Assembly: GCA_951828535.1 (NCBI GenBank)
Contig: OX639990.1
Span: forward strand, 1,785,300-1,849,299
Reading direction: 5' to 3'
Source of the DNA: an uncultured Candidatus Entotheonella sp.
Lineage (GTDB): Bacteria > Tectomicrobia > Entotheonellia > Entotheonellales > Entotheonellaceae
DNA: 64,000 bases
The notes under the pieces were generated by a model. That model made no database searches and had not been told where the DNA came from. It saw only the letters and a list, made by a program, of their open reading frames with translations. The position numbers and the translations under genes are program-made. Position 1 is the stretch's first letter. The number at the start of each line of letters is the position of its first letter. Of this stretch, positions 18,876 through 27,368 are shown one piece after another.

Positions 18876-20444
18876 TTAGTTGTGGCATGAGGACGGTCCG
18901 CCAATACTACCTAGGTAGTCAGGAAATGCGTCATAGAACGCCCCTTTGCTTATTCCGAAGGCACGTTCGAAAGCCGTATCAAAACCATGCCTGGCTTGCT
19001 GATTGACGATGCGCAGAGAACGGATGCCGTTGGGACTTTCCGCTACCAGCTTCTCCACCGCGATATATCCAATGTGGCCCGGCCAAAGGTTGTCGGTTTG
19101 GTTTGACCGTTCCAACCACTCCAGGCATCGACTGGCCTGCCCCGTTTGCACTGCGGAGCTTAGCATATGAGCGTGGACATCTGACCTTCGCATTTCGCGA
19201 CGCCTGATGAACGGCTCGTAGCCGAGGTATTCAGCAAGCCCTTCGTTCAACCAGTCGCCCAGCCATGACTGCATGCCGAGAGCGCCCAATGACCAGGCCC
19301 ACGCATGCACGTATTCATGGGCTGCAATTTTCTGTTTAGAGAGATCGAAACTCCCACCCCACCGGGGAAACTGGTTCAGCCAGTGAGGATGTCTTACGTC
19401 GAAGAAGAGACGAGCGCCACTGGCGGTGCAGCAAGCGCCGCTGCCCCCTGCCTGATCACCCATTCCAGTAGCCACGACCTTCACCGTGATTCCAAGCTGG
19501 ACATTCACTGGGATGTCTCCACCCACCTGACTTGCCAGGAAGCCCTGCGCTATTGAGATTCCTTCTTTGATCAGTTCAAGCTCGCGCGCGGGCACATTAG
19601 GTCCTACATCATATGACACATCTTTTTTTTGCAACTCCTCTCCAAGCAGAGCCACGGTATCATAGTGGTGCGTGGGGTCATCAACGGTTGTTACTTCAAC
19701 CAACCTGATAACGATACCCTCATCTTCGGCCGCGTGAACGTAGTCAAATACATCCTGGATATCAACGAACTCATCCAGGCGATCGTTTACAATCAGGATC
19801 GGCACATCCGGCAGCTCATCAACCCGTTCAATCGGGCTGTAACGATCTGCCTGAGGGAATAACTCAACTGGTGAGGCCAAACCAATTGCCTGCATCCGCT
19901 GTGGTAACTCCCCAGCCAGGATCAGGGCAATCTGACCGCCGCCGCCATGGCCGTAGAAGTTGAACTGGTCAACACCAATGTCGACCATATAGCGGACGAA
20001 AGCCCGTTGCAGGTCGAACTCGTCCTGCTTGCGCCAGTGATCGGAGCTTGTACTGTGCGGACGATAGGGAGCAATCAGGTAGCGATCGTCCCACTCGACC
20101 AACTGCGCTTGTGAAAGCACTCTGTCCGGCCTGTTCCCAAAATACTCACCGTCTGGGTCGTCACGGTGCCAGAATAAACTGGCAACGGCTATATTGCCGG
20201 CCATCACTTCTTTTGACACGACGGCCCAGAACTCGCCACTAGGCACCGGTTGTGAGGTGAAAAAATTGACCAGATAAAGATCCTCTGACCTATCTTCCAC
20301 AATCTCATGACCGGTGATGGTTTGTGGTTCCTGCTCAGGTTGAACAGACTCTTGGGTGGCATCAGTTGAAGAAGAATCTTCCCCACCCCCACCACAGCCA
20401 GCAGCGACCAATACAACCAACATGGCAAGGATAATGCCTCTCAC
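18876..20444 (-). CDS. Lipoprotein: alpha/beta-hydrolase-like domain plus HExxH-type metallopeptidase-like domain
   Basis: This 522-residue protein starts at a GTG preceded by AAAGGGG. A lipoprotein signal ends at LVAAGC (lipid-modified Cys17), followed by a Gly/Ser/Glu linker. Residues 50-275 resemble an alpha/beta hydrolase ([32 protein letters not shown]), but the nucleophile elbow reads G-H-G-G-G with Gly167 where serine is expected. Residues 290-520 resemble the peptidase MA-like gluzincins, with zinc motif HEYVH (376-380) and [12 protein letters not shown] (about 400-411) supplying a downstream glutamate. It would sit in the envelope facing the periplasm or outside. The gene lies alone in the accessory segment. 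Function is unknown. Confidence 0.75.
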   Translation of the reverse strand: MRGIILAMLVVLVAAGCGGGGEDSSSTDATQESVQPEQEPQTITGHEIVEDRSEDLYLVNFFTSQPVPSGEFWAVVSKEVMAGNIAVASLFWHRDDPDGEYFGNRPDRVLSQAQLVEWDDRYLIAPYRPHSTSSDHWRKQDEFDLQRAFVRYMVDIGVDQFNFYGHGGGGQIALILAGELPQRMQAIGLASPVELFPQADRYSPIERVDELPDVPILIVNDRLDEFVDIQDVFDYVHAAEDEGIVIRLVEVTTVDDPTHHYDTVALLGEELQKKDVSYDVGPNVPARELELIKEGISIAQGFLASQVGGDIPVNVQLGITVKVVATGMGDQAGGSGACCTASGARLFFDVRHPHWLNQFPRWGGSFDLSKQKIAAHEYVHAWAWSLGALGMQSWLGDWLNEGLAEYLGYEPFIRRREMRRSDVHAHMLSSAVQTGQASRCLEWLERSNQTDNLWPGHIGYIAVEKLVAESPNGIRSLRIVNQQARHGFDTAFERAFGISKGAFYDAFPDYLGSIGGPSSCHN

Positions 20445-20490
20445 TTTAGACCCCTTTCGCGGCTTCAGTGATTACCTTGATTGGAAAGAA

Positions 20491-20863
20491 TCATTGTATA
20501 CGACAGAAATCATTAAAGGAACGCGCGGTGCGAAAGAAGGCCACGGCGGCTCCGGCGGAGGTGCGCGCCAGGGTTTCTCCGTGCTCGGCCCGCTGCCAGA
20601 GCTGCGCCACCGGCAGCTGTTGCAGCAGGAACGGACTCACCCGCACGAACGCCGCGGCGCTTTCGGCGCTGCGCCAGCCGCACGTCGCCAGCCGCCCGCA
20701 CCAGGCCAGCCAGCGCGCCAGCTCGGCTTCCGACAGCCCAGCGCGCATAGCCGGTAAAGCGCACCGGGCGCACTCGGCCACGGGCGGGGACACCGCCGCC
20801 AAGGGTTCGAGAGGGCCTGGGGCAGGGGTTCAGCGTCGTCGGGCCGGTGTAAGGGCATGGCAT
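20491..20863 (-). pseudogene. 5' fragment of a CbbO/NorD-like VWA gene
   Basis: The frame open from about 20850 to 20491 reads LSEAELARWLAWCGRL and FLLQQLPVAQLWQRAEHGETLA. This resembles the helical N-terminal part of CbbO/NorD-type VWA proteins that partner CbbQ/NorQ ATPases. A plausible ATG at 20863 lies in a different frame (MPLHRPDDAEPLPQAL), so a frameshift occurs near 20810. The gene stops after roughly 110 residues and the whole VWA domain is missing. It lies directly downstream of a truncated cbbQ-like gene, the normal operon order. Confidence 0.6.
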
Positions 20864-20877
20864 TCAGGGGGGTTCGA

Positions 20878-21203
20878 TCAGGGAAACAAGGTGGCCGCCA
20901 GCTCGGCGATGGCACGGTGCGCCTCAGCGTCGTCCGTGACGGCCCGGCAGACCGCCACCTCGCAGGCGCGCCGCGCCGGGATACCGCGCCCAATGAGTTG
21001 TCCAGCGTACACCAACAGGCGCGTGCTGACGCCCTTTTCGAAGCCGTGCTGGCGCAGGTACCGGACCTTGGCGCCGAGGGTGGCGGGGTCACCCGCGGTC
21101 TCGGCATCCACACCGCTTTCGTGGGCGATGATGGCGACTTCGCGGTCGTGCGGCGGGTAGTCGAAGGCCAGCGACACGAAGCGCTGCCGGGTGCTGGACT
21201 TCA
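20878..21203 (-). pseudogene. 3' fragment of a CbbQ/NirQ/NorQ-type AAA+ ATPase
   Basis: The C-terminal roughly 107 residues of a MoxR-class ATPase are present: RFVSLAFDYPPHDREVAI, ESGVDAETA, GVSTRLLVYAGQLI and ACEVAVCRAVTDD are typical of the CbbQ C-terminal domain. The Walker motifs are absent because the frame is cut at about 21203, where IS630-like sequence begins. In related operons CbbQ/CbbO form a chaperone that reactivates or assembles Rubisco or NO reductase. Here only fragments of both remain. Confidence 0.7.
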
Positions 21204-21394
21204 GGTCATTAGAGCGGTTTGCGTTTGTACGTCTGGCTGACTTGTGATAAGCCTGACGCATGAAAGCTTACTTAACTGATCTGCGCCAGAAAATCATTGA
21301 GGCTAGTCAACGAGGCCAAGCAACCCAACGGGCCATCGCCGAATTCTTTGGCGTCAGTGTCTCCAGTGTCGAACGAGCGCCTCTCGGTCAATGA
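21203..21394 (+). mobile_element. IS630-family 5' end remnant
   Basis: The junction with the cbbQ fragment is followed by TTAGAGCGGTTTGCGTTTG, which looks like an IS630 terminal repeat next to a TA target. A short frame then starts at the ATG at 21260 (MKAYLTDLRQKIIEASQRG...AIAEFFGVSVSSV), which is the helix-turn-helix start of an IS630 transposase, and stops at 21394 after 44 codons. The remaining transposase is missing. Whether it belongs to the same element type as the remnant at 16970-17885 is unclear because they cover different parts. Confidence 0.7.
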
Positions 21395-21448
21395 TCGGCA
21401 CAAATCTTCTATCCACTCGTCCGCAAGAAGAGAGGGACTTGAACCATT

Positions 21449-22696
21449 CTATTCAGCTCGATGGCATTCGATGGCAAAGGATAAACACTGATGCGCCCTA
21501 CGGAGCGCGAATTCAACCCCTTTCGGCGTATCGCCGCGAGCGAACAGAAAGCCCAGGTACTGGACGCCCTCGGGCAGCGGCACGACTTCCTGCCCAAGCG
21601 CAATGGTGATTGCCAGTCCGACAATCCCCGGAACCCGTCTCGCTGCTTCCTGACCATTGACGGCGCGCAACACGCCGCGCCGCGGAATGGGCAGCATCAT
21701 CACACCAGCGGCGGCGCGTTCGCGTTCGCAGGTCTCCACGGCGGCGCCACTGGCGTGCATGAGAATTAAATCTTCCAGCGACACGCCCGCCCCGAATCGT
21801 AGGGCGCGAGAGCATAATCCGCCGATCGACCGCGCCGCGATTTCGATGAGCCACGCGCCGTGCCCGTTCACGCGCCACTCGGCGTGCACGGGACCTTCCC
21901 GCAGCCCAATGGCCGCCACCGCCTTGGCCGTCTGTGCAGCGAGGTCCGCCTGCACGTCGGCGGGCAGCCGCGACGGCGTCACGTACAACGTCTCCTCAAA
22001 GAACGGGCCGTCCAGTGGATCGGGCTTGTCAAACACGGCCAGGACGATCAATTCGCCGTCCACCAAGAGCCCTTCCAGCGCCACCTCCGCGCCTGGGATG
22101 AACGCCTCCACCAGAATGTGGCGCGCCAATCGGCCGCCGCGCTGTACAACATTCGGGGTGCGCAGAAGCGTCACAAGCCGTTCAAATGCAACGACGAACT
22201 GTTCCGCATCATCAGCCCGCATGACCCCGCGACTTGCCGCCAGATGGAGCGGCTTCAGCACACAGGGAAAGGGCATGCGCGCCGCCGCCCGAGCTGGGTC
22301 ATCCTCAACCGACAGACGCTCGAATTGCGGCGACAGAAGACCAGCCGCGGCCACCTTGCGACGCAAACAGTGCTTATTTCGCGTCGCCGCCACCGCCGCC
22401 ACCGGATTGTGCGGCAGCCCCAGCGCCTTGGCGGCAGCCGCGGCCAGCAAGGTGCCCTCATCGTCAACCGCCACAATAGCGTCCAGCGGGTATGAGCGGG
22501 CGAAAGTTGCAATCGACCGTACCGCCTGCCGCGGCCTGAGGAAATCCAACCGCAGGTGCCCGCCAGGAAACAGCGGTGCAAAGACCTGCCGGCGCTCAGA
22601 GCCCACCACCACCTCCACCCCGAGACGGCGGGCCGCTTCCATGAAGTCGTGCGCCCGGTAGGTGCGAGTCGGCAGCAACAGCAACACACGAGCCAC
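21449..22696 (-). CDS. ATP-grasp carboxylate-amine ligase-like protein
   Basis: This 415-residue protein has an N-terminal Rossmann-like pre-ATP-grasp domain (MARVLLLLPTRTYRAHDF...VDDEGTLLAAAAAKALGLP). The ATP-grasp domain follows, with RNKHCLRRKVAAAGL, CVLKPLHLAASRGVMRA, ILVEAFIPGAEVALEGL and the Mg-binding HAEWR/LIEIAARSIGG. Such enzymes ligate a carboxylate to an amine through an acylphosphate. The C-terminal region (PRRGVLRAVNG, YLGFLFARGDTP) resembles the extra domain of amino-acid or dipeptide ligases of this class. It is a single gene next to the IS630 remnant and is intact. The substrate is unknown. Confidence 0.88.
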   Translation of the reverse strand: MARVLLLLPTRTYRAHDFMEAARRLGVEVVVGSERRQVFAPLFPGGHLRLDFLRPRQAVRSIATFARSYPLDAIVAVDDEGTLLAAAAAKALGLPHNPVAAVAATRNKHCLRRKVAAAGLLSPQFERLSVEDDPARAAARMPFPCVLKPLHLAASRGVMRADDAEQFVVAFERLVTLLRTPNVVQRGGRLARHILVEAFIPGAEVALEGLLVDGELIVLAVFDKPDPLDGPFFEETLYVTPSRLPADVQADLAAQTAKAVAAIGLREGPVHAEWRVNGHGAWLIEIAARSIGGLCSRALRFGAGVSLEDLILMHASGAAVETCERERAAAGVMMLPIPRRGVLRAVNGQEAARRVPGIVGLAITIALGQEVVPLPEGVQYLGFLFARGDTPKGVEFALRRAHQCLSFAIECHRAE

Positions 22697-22816
22697 GCGG
22701 ATCCCTCACCGTGCGGCGGCCCAGAGCCGCGGATTTCAGCCGTATCGAATCAATGGGTAGGAGTCACCATGGCCTTGCAGGCCACGTAAGGGTATGAAAA
22801 TGGCTCCCAGAGTCCA

Positions 22817-22900
22817 GGCCGTCACCCCGGCGAAAGCCGGCGTCCAGAAGGCATTCCAGGGACCGAGGTCGCTGGATTCCGGGTCAGGCCGGGCGCGACT
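22817..22900. repeat. Dispersed palindromic repeat (CCGGCGAAAGCCGG type)
   Basis: The stretch contains GTCACCCCGGCGAAAGCCGG followed by CGTCCAG, then CTGGATTCCGGGTCAGGCC. This is the two-armed pattern of the very common intergenic repeat related to TCATTCCGGCGAAAGCCGGAATCCAG. A second copy lies at 63688-63783. It lies in the 475-bp gap between the ATP-grasp gene and the PQQ dehydrogenase gene. Confidence 0.75.
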
Positions 22901-23004
22901 ATACTACCCCGCACCGGGGCGGTCCAGAGACCGCCGCGCGCCAGCCTCAGGCACTCGAAACGAGCTCGCGAAATCCGCCCTCGACGGCGATAACAAGAAA
23001 AGAC

Positions 23005-23034
23005 TTGCCGCCCCGAAAAGGCGCGTTGTAGTAT
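23005..23034 (+). promoter_or_regulatory. Candidate promoter of the PQQ dehydrogenase gene
   Basis: TTGCCG (23005-23010) and TAGTAT (23029-23034) are 18 nt apart and lie about 138 nt upstream of the start codon. Both match the sigma70 consensus moderately. The long leader between them and the gene contains no recognised riboswitch. Confidence 0.35.
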
Positions 23035-23171
23035 GAAGCTCCTTAATCATCCGACAACACGATTCGGTCGCGGCAATCAGGGACTCAAAGTGTCGGATGA
23101 TCGCCGGGAAAGTCAGTCAAGGGAACCGTGGTATCTGTGCAAATCCAACACCTTTGCGAAGGAGGGACGTC

Positions 23172-24860
23172 ATGCACCGTATCGTTACCAGACTGGCATT
23201 AGGAAGCCTCGCCCTGTTGATCTGTCTCACGGGTTTTGGAGGATGGCAGCAGGCCGAGGGGCAAGGCGTGACGGATGACATGTTGGCCGCCGAGGCGGGC
23301 GTCTCGTGGCTCCACGTCAACGGCAACTGGGCCGGACATCGATACAGCACGCTGAATCAAGTGAACGCGTCTAACGCCGGCGACCTCAGGGTGGCGTGGA
23401 TATACTCCACCGGCGGCGACACGGACGCGCAGTGCACCCCTATCTACTACGACGGGCTGATGTACATCGCCCAGGACAACACGGTTCAAGCGGTCGACGC
23501 CGCCACGGGCCGGCAAGTGTGGAAATACGAACACGAGCTGCCGGAGGATTTTGGCGGCTATAACGTTCCCTTCTTCACCGGCAAGCACCGCGGCGTGGCC
23601 ATCGCCGGGGAGCACATCTACTTCCTGTCGAACGACATGAAGCTGCACGCCATGCACTACAAGACCGGCGAACAGAAGTTTGTGCAGCAGTATCTCGATT
23701 ACCCCAAGGCGTTTGAAAAATCAGAGGACGCCAACGGCTATTTCGCCACCGTCGGGCCCCTGGCGATTCCCGGACAGATCATCGTGCCAATGAACGCCAC
23801 GGACACCGGCGGCCTGCCCGGCTTTGTCTACGGCGTCAGCCAGGAGGACGGCTCGATTCTTTATGAAGCCAACATGATTCCCGGCCCCGGCGAACCCGGC
23901 TACGAAAGCTGGCCGGGCGACAGCCGCGACTACGGCGGCGCCGGCCCCTGGATCATCGGTTCCTGGGACCCTGACCTGAAGATGTATTACACCGGCACGG
24001 CCAACGCCTACCCGTGGAACCCGAAAACCCGCGGCGACGGCAAGATGGACAACGTCGGCGCCGCCAGCATCGTGGCGGTGGACACCGATACCGGGCGGGT
24101 GCCTTGGCGCTACGTAGCGGTTCCCGGCGACCCGTGGGACTTCGACGTGCCGCAGACGCCTCTCATCATCACCCTCAACGGTCGCAAGACGATCGTTCAC
24201 CCTAACAAGACCGGTTATATCCACTACATCGACGCCGAAACCGGCCAGTATCAGCAGGCGGTGGCGTTCTCCGACAAAATTACCTGGGCCAAAGGCTATG
24301 ACGTGGAAGGCCGGCCCATCGATCAGGTCGCCGTCCCTGAGGAAGGCACCACGATCGAGATGTGGCCCAGCTTGGCGGGCGGGGTGAATCTGTATCCCGC
24401 AGCCTACAATCCGCTCAACGGTTACGTCTATCTGCCCGCCATTGAAATGGGCATGGAGTACACGTTCGAGGAGATCAAGGTCATCAGCAACGTGCAACAC
24501 TTCGGCGCCTCGTTCGAGTTCCTGTTCAGCTATGAACTCAACCTGGCCATGGACGTGCGGAGCGGGGCCGAGGTCTGGCGGGATCAGAAGGGCAAGAGCG
24601 GTTACGCCGGCGGCATGTTGACGACCGCCGGGGACCTGGTGTTCTACGGTAGCGAGACCGGCCAGTTTCAGGCCGTGAACGCCAGCACGGGGGATATTCT
24701 GTACACCTTCAACCTGGGCGCCAGGCCAAAGTCCGGCCCGATCACCTACGTCCTGAACGGCAAGCAGTACATCGCGCAATTGACCGGCGGCAGCGCCACC
24801 GCGGGCTACTCGGCAAGCCACCTGGAACACGGCGGCCATATCGTGGCCTTCACGCGTTAG
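23172..24860 (+). CDS. PQQ-dependent (quinoprotein) alcohol dehydrogenase-like protein
   Basis: This 562-residue periplasmic quinoprotein oxidises an alcohol or sugar using pyrroloquinoline quinone. A Sec signal peptide covers residues 1-31, and AAGGAGG precedes the ATG. The eight-bladed propeller shows repeated W-docking segments (AATGRQVWKYEH, DTGRVPWRYVAV, SGAEVWRDQKG). GTANAYPWN (Asn278) is a metal/PQQ-site landmark. The catalytic aspartate sits in GDPWDFD (Asp323) and a second aspartate (Asp325) two residues later is the feature that distinguishes lanthanide-dependent enzymes. The vicinal CysCys of methanol dehydrogenases is absent, and there is no heme domain. No pqq genes are in this window. 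Confidence 0.9.
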   Translation: MHRIVTRLALGSLALLICLTGFGGWQQAEGQGVTDDMLAAEAGVSWLHVNGNWAGHRYSTLNQVNASNAGDLRVAWIYSTGGDTDAQCTPIYYDGLMYIAQDNTVQAVDAATGRQVWKYEHELPEDFGGYNVPFFTGKHRGVAIAGEHIYFLSNDMKLHAMHYKTGEQKFVQQYLDYPKAFEKSEDANGYFATVGPLAIPGQIIVPMNATDTGGLPGFVYGVSQEDGSILYEANMIPGPGEPGYESWPGDSRDYGGAGPWIIGSWDPDLKMYYTGTANAYPWNPKTRGDGKMDNVGAASIVAVDTDTGRVPWRYVAVPGDPWDFDVPQTPLIITLNGRKTIVHPNKTGYIHYIDAETGQYQQAVAFSDKITWAKGYDVEGRPIDQVAVPEEGTTIEMWPSLAGGVNLYPAAYNPLNGYVYLPAIEMGMEYTFEEIKVISNVQHFGASFEFLFSYELNLAMDVRSGAEVWRDQKGKSGYAGGMLTTAGDLVFYGSETGQFQAVNASTGDILYTFNLGARPKSGPITYVLNGKQYIAQLTGGSATAGYSASHLEHGGHIVAFTR

Positions 24861-24892
24861 ACACGCCTCCTCTAGCACTACCCTCAAGCGGA

Positions 24893-24931
24893 GCGAGGGG
24901 CGCACGATTCTTCACATCGCGCGCCCCTCGC
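24893..24931 (+). terminator. Hairpin behind the PQQ dehydrogenase gene
   Basis: GCGAGGGGCGC (24893-24903) pairs with GCGCCCCTCGC (near 24921-24931) around a loop of about 17 nt. No T-tract follows, so it may act as an mRNA 3' end stabiliser or a weak terminator. It lies between two convergent genes. Confidence 0.5.
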
Positions 24932-24969
24932 ACATCTCGTAAGTCCTGCCTTGGTACGCATCACCGAAT

Positions 24970-26043
24970 CTAACGAAGCAAGATGTCGCAGAGATTGTCG
25001 CCGACGGCGCCGGTGCAACTCGTGCCGCCCAGATCCGGCGTCCGCACCTTCCCCGCCTGCACGTGTGTCTCAAGGGCGCCCAGGAGTCGCGCCGCGGCGT
25101 CGCGTTCCCCCAGAAAATCCAGCATCAACTGCCCGGCCCAGATCGTCGCCAGGGGATTGGCGATACCCTTCCCGACAATGTCCGGCGCCGAGCCGTGCAC
25201 CGATTCGAACATCGACGGGTAGCTGCCGTCGGGGTTCAGATTGGCGCTCGGCGCGTAACCCATGCCGCCCATGATCACCGCCCCGAGGTCGGTGAGAATA
25301 TCGCCAAAGAGGTTGGAGGCGACCACCACGTCAAAGGCTTCCGGGCGCCGGATGAAGTTCATGGCAGCCGCGTCAACCAGGTTGCTGCTGGTGTCGATGT
25401 CGGGATAATCAGCCGCGACCTCCTTGAAGATGTCGTCCCAGAACACCATGCTGTGCCGCTGCGCGTTGGATTTGGTAACCGATGTCACGTGCCGCGCCTT
25501 GTTGCGCTTGCGCGCCAGTTCAAAAGCAAACCGCATGACCCGCTCACAACCGGTGCGGGTGAACACCGACGTTTGAATGGCGACCTCCTGCGGCGTACCG
25601 GCGTGCAGGCGGCCACCGGCGTCGGCGTACTCGCCCTCGGTGTTCTCGCGCACCATGACAAAATCGATATCGGCGGGCGTCTTGCCGGCCAACGGACCGG
25701 CCACGCCGGGCAGCAGCTTGATGGGACGAATACAGGCGAACTGCTGAAAATTCTTGCGAATGGGCAGAATGAGCGTACTCAGCGAAATATGATCCGGGAT
25801 GCGGTCAGGGTCGCCGACGGCGCCAAAGTAAATCGCGTCAAAGGCTTCGAGGGTCTTGAGGGCGTCGTCGGGCATCATGCTGCCGTGCTCGCGGTAATAA
25901 TCGCAGCCCCAGGGAAAGGTCTCGAAGGCAAGCTCCAGTCCCGGCGTCGTTTCCTGCATCGTACGGAGCACCTTGAGTCCTTCCGGCATGACCTCTTGGC
26001 CGATACCGTCGCCAGGGATCACCGCAATTTTATGAGCGGCCAT
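24970..26043 (-). CDS. Tartrate/D-malate dehydrogenase (isopropylmalate dehydrogenase family)
   Basis: This NAD- and Mn/Mg-dependent beta-decarboxylating dehydrogenase has 357 residues. The N-terminal IAVIPGDGIGQEV, the substrate-loop GAVGDPDRIPDHISL, MVRENTEGEYADAGGR, and the metal-binding NLFGDILTDLGA and ESVHGSAPDIVGKG segments are as in TtuC/DmlA. The DPDRIPDHISL segment replaces the isopropylmalate-specific loop, which favours tartrate or D-malate over leucine biosynthesis. The product of D-malate would be pyruvate, which the divergently transcribed pdhAB genes would use. No leuC or leuD is nearby. Confidence 0.88.
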   Translation of the reverse strand: MAAHKIAVIPGDGIGQEVMPEGLKVLRTMQETTPGLELAFETFPWGCDYYREHGSMMPDDALKTLEAFDAIYFGAVGDPDRIPDHISLSTLILPIRKNFQQFACIRPIKLLPGVAGPLAGKTPADIDFVMVRENTEGEYADAGGRLHAGTPQEVAIQTSVFTRTGCERVMRFAFELARKRNKARHVTSVTKSNAQRHSMVFWDDIFKEVAADYPDIDTSSNLVDAAAMNFIRRPEAFDVVVASNLFGDILTDLGAVIMGGMGYAPSANLNPDGSYPSMFESVHGSAPDIVGKGIANPLATIWAGQLMLDFLGERDAAARLLGALETHVQAGKVRTPDLGGTSCTGAVGDNLCDILLR

Positions 26044-26185
26044 GATTTCTCCTTATCGTTTTTTTCCACAAATCAGCATTGCGCAGGACCCCATCGGCGC
26101 CGGCGTCTCGGTGGCGGAAGCATAGCCACGCAGGTCTATACGCGCAAGCGGGCAGCCGAGCGGGTCCGACAGCCCGCGCACGCAC

Positions 26186-26214
26186 TTGATGCAGCCGTTG
26201 CTTTTCCCTAAAAT
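26186..26214 (+). promoter_or_regulatory. Candidate promoter for pdhA-pdhB
   Basis: TTGATG (26186-26191) and TAAAAT (26209-26214) are separated by 17 nt, about 64 nt before the pdhA start. The 234-bp gap between the divergent dehydrogenase and pdhA genes must hold promoters for both. Confidence 0.5.
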
Positions 26215-26277
26215 AGTGCCCCGCTCACGATTGCTTGTTGACCTCCAAACACGTCTGACCGCTCTTGAGGACCCCCC

Positions 26278-27363
26278 ATGTTCGCGGACCGCTACGACCC
26301 GCTGCAAGACGAAATGGTCAGCATCCTGACTCCGGACGGATGCTGCGACGAAACCCTCCGTCCCGACCTGGACGACGAGCAGATACGAACGATGTATCGC
26401 CAGATGCTGACCATGCGTCTGTACGACCGCAAAGCCGTCTCCATGCAGCGGCAAGGGCGTTTCGGCACCTACGCACAGATGGAAGGCCAGGAAGCCTGCA
26501 TGGCAGCCAGCACGTACCCCTTGGAGCCGCGCGACTGGATCGTCAGTTCCTACCGCGAAACCGGCGCCATGTGGATGCACGGCGTGCCGCTGAAGCTGCT
26601 GTCCCTCTATTGGATGGGCAACGAATTCGGCAGCCACATGCCCGACGGGGTGAACGTGCTGCCCGTCTCCATACCGGTCGGGTCGCACCCCTTGCACGCC
26701 GTCGGCTTGGCGTACGCGGGCAAGTATCGGCAAGACGGCAGCGTGGCGGTGACGTATTTCGGCGATGGCGCCACCTCCGAAGGCGACGTGCACGAGGCGA
26801 TGAACCTGGCCGGTGTTTACGAAGCCCCCTGCGTCTTTTTTTGCCAGAACAACCAATACGCTATTTCGGTGCCGGTGCGCGAACAGACTGCCTCGCCAAC
26901 CATTGCCCAGAAGGCCCTGGCCTACGGCTTTCCCGGCGTGCTGGTGGACGGCAACGACATCATGGCCGTTTACGCCGTCATGCAGGAGGCCGTCGAGCGA
27001 GCGCGGCGCGGCGGCGGGCCAAGCCTGATCGAGGCGTACACCTACCGCCTCGGCGCCCACACCACGGCGGACGATCCCACCAAATACCGCGACGACGCCG
27101 AGGTCGAGTTCTGGCGGTCGCGTGACCCGCTGCTGCGGGTACAAAAATATCTGCATGCCCGCGGCGCCTGGTCGGAAGACTGGGAACACGAACTGCTGGA
27201 AGCCTGCACCGGGGAAGTGGAACAGGCTATGAATGACGCCGAGGCGGTGCCGCAACCACCCCCACAGGATATGTTCCGCTACATGTTCGCCGAGCCGTCG
27301 GCGGCGCTGCGGGAACAAGAGGCGGCGCTGCTCGCGGCGCTCCAGGTTCAGCAGAAAGGCTGA
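26278..27363 (+). CDS. pdhA: Pyruvate dehydrogenase E1 component, alpha subunit
   Basis: The alpha subunit of the E1 heterotetramer binds thiamine diphosphate and decarboxylates a 2-oxoacid. The 361-residue protein has MRLYDRKAVSMQRQGRFGTY, the ThDP motif GDGATSEGDVHEAMNLAGVY...NNQYAI and the loop TYRLGAHTTADDP with the regulatory-loop histidine. pdhB follows after 5 nt. The length and motifs also fit branched-chain oxoacid E1 alpha. I prefer pyruvate from general similarity, but the substrate is not proven. Confidence 0.9.
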   Translation: MFADRYDPLQDEMVSILTPDGCCDETLRPDLDDEQIRTMYRQMLTMRLYDRKAVSMQRQGRFGTYAQMEGQEACMAASTYPLEPRDWIVSSYRETGAMWMHGVPLKLLSLYWMGNEFGSHMPDGVNVLPVSIPVGSHPLHAVGLAYAGKYRQDGSVAVTYFGDGATSEGDVHEAMNLAGVYEAPCVFFCQNNQYAISVPVREQTASPTIAQKALAYGFPGVLVDGNDIMAVYAVMQEAVERARRGGGPSLIEAYTYRLGAHTTADDPTKYRDDAEVEFWRSRDPLLRVQKYLHARGAWSEDWEHELLEACTGEVEQAMNDAEAVPQPPPQDMFRYMFAEPSAALREQEAALLAALQVQQKG

Positions 27364-27368
27364 TCGAC

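Noticed and set aside
22794-23278. Short plus-strand frames upstream of the PQQ dehydrogenase
   Set aside because: They cover a dispersed repeat and the leader region and have no recognisable pattern or ribosome-binding site.
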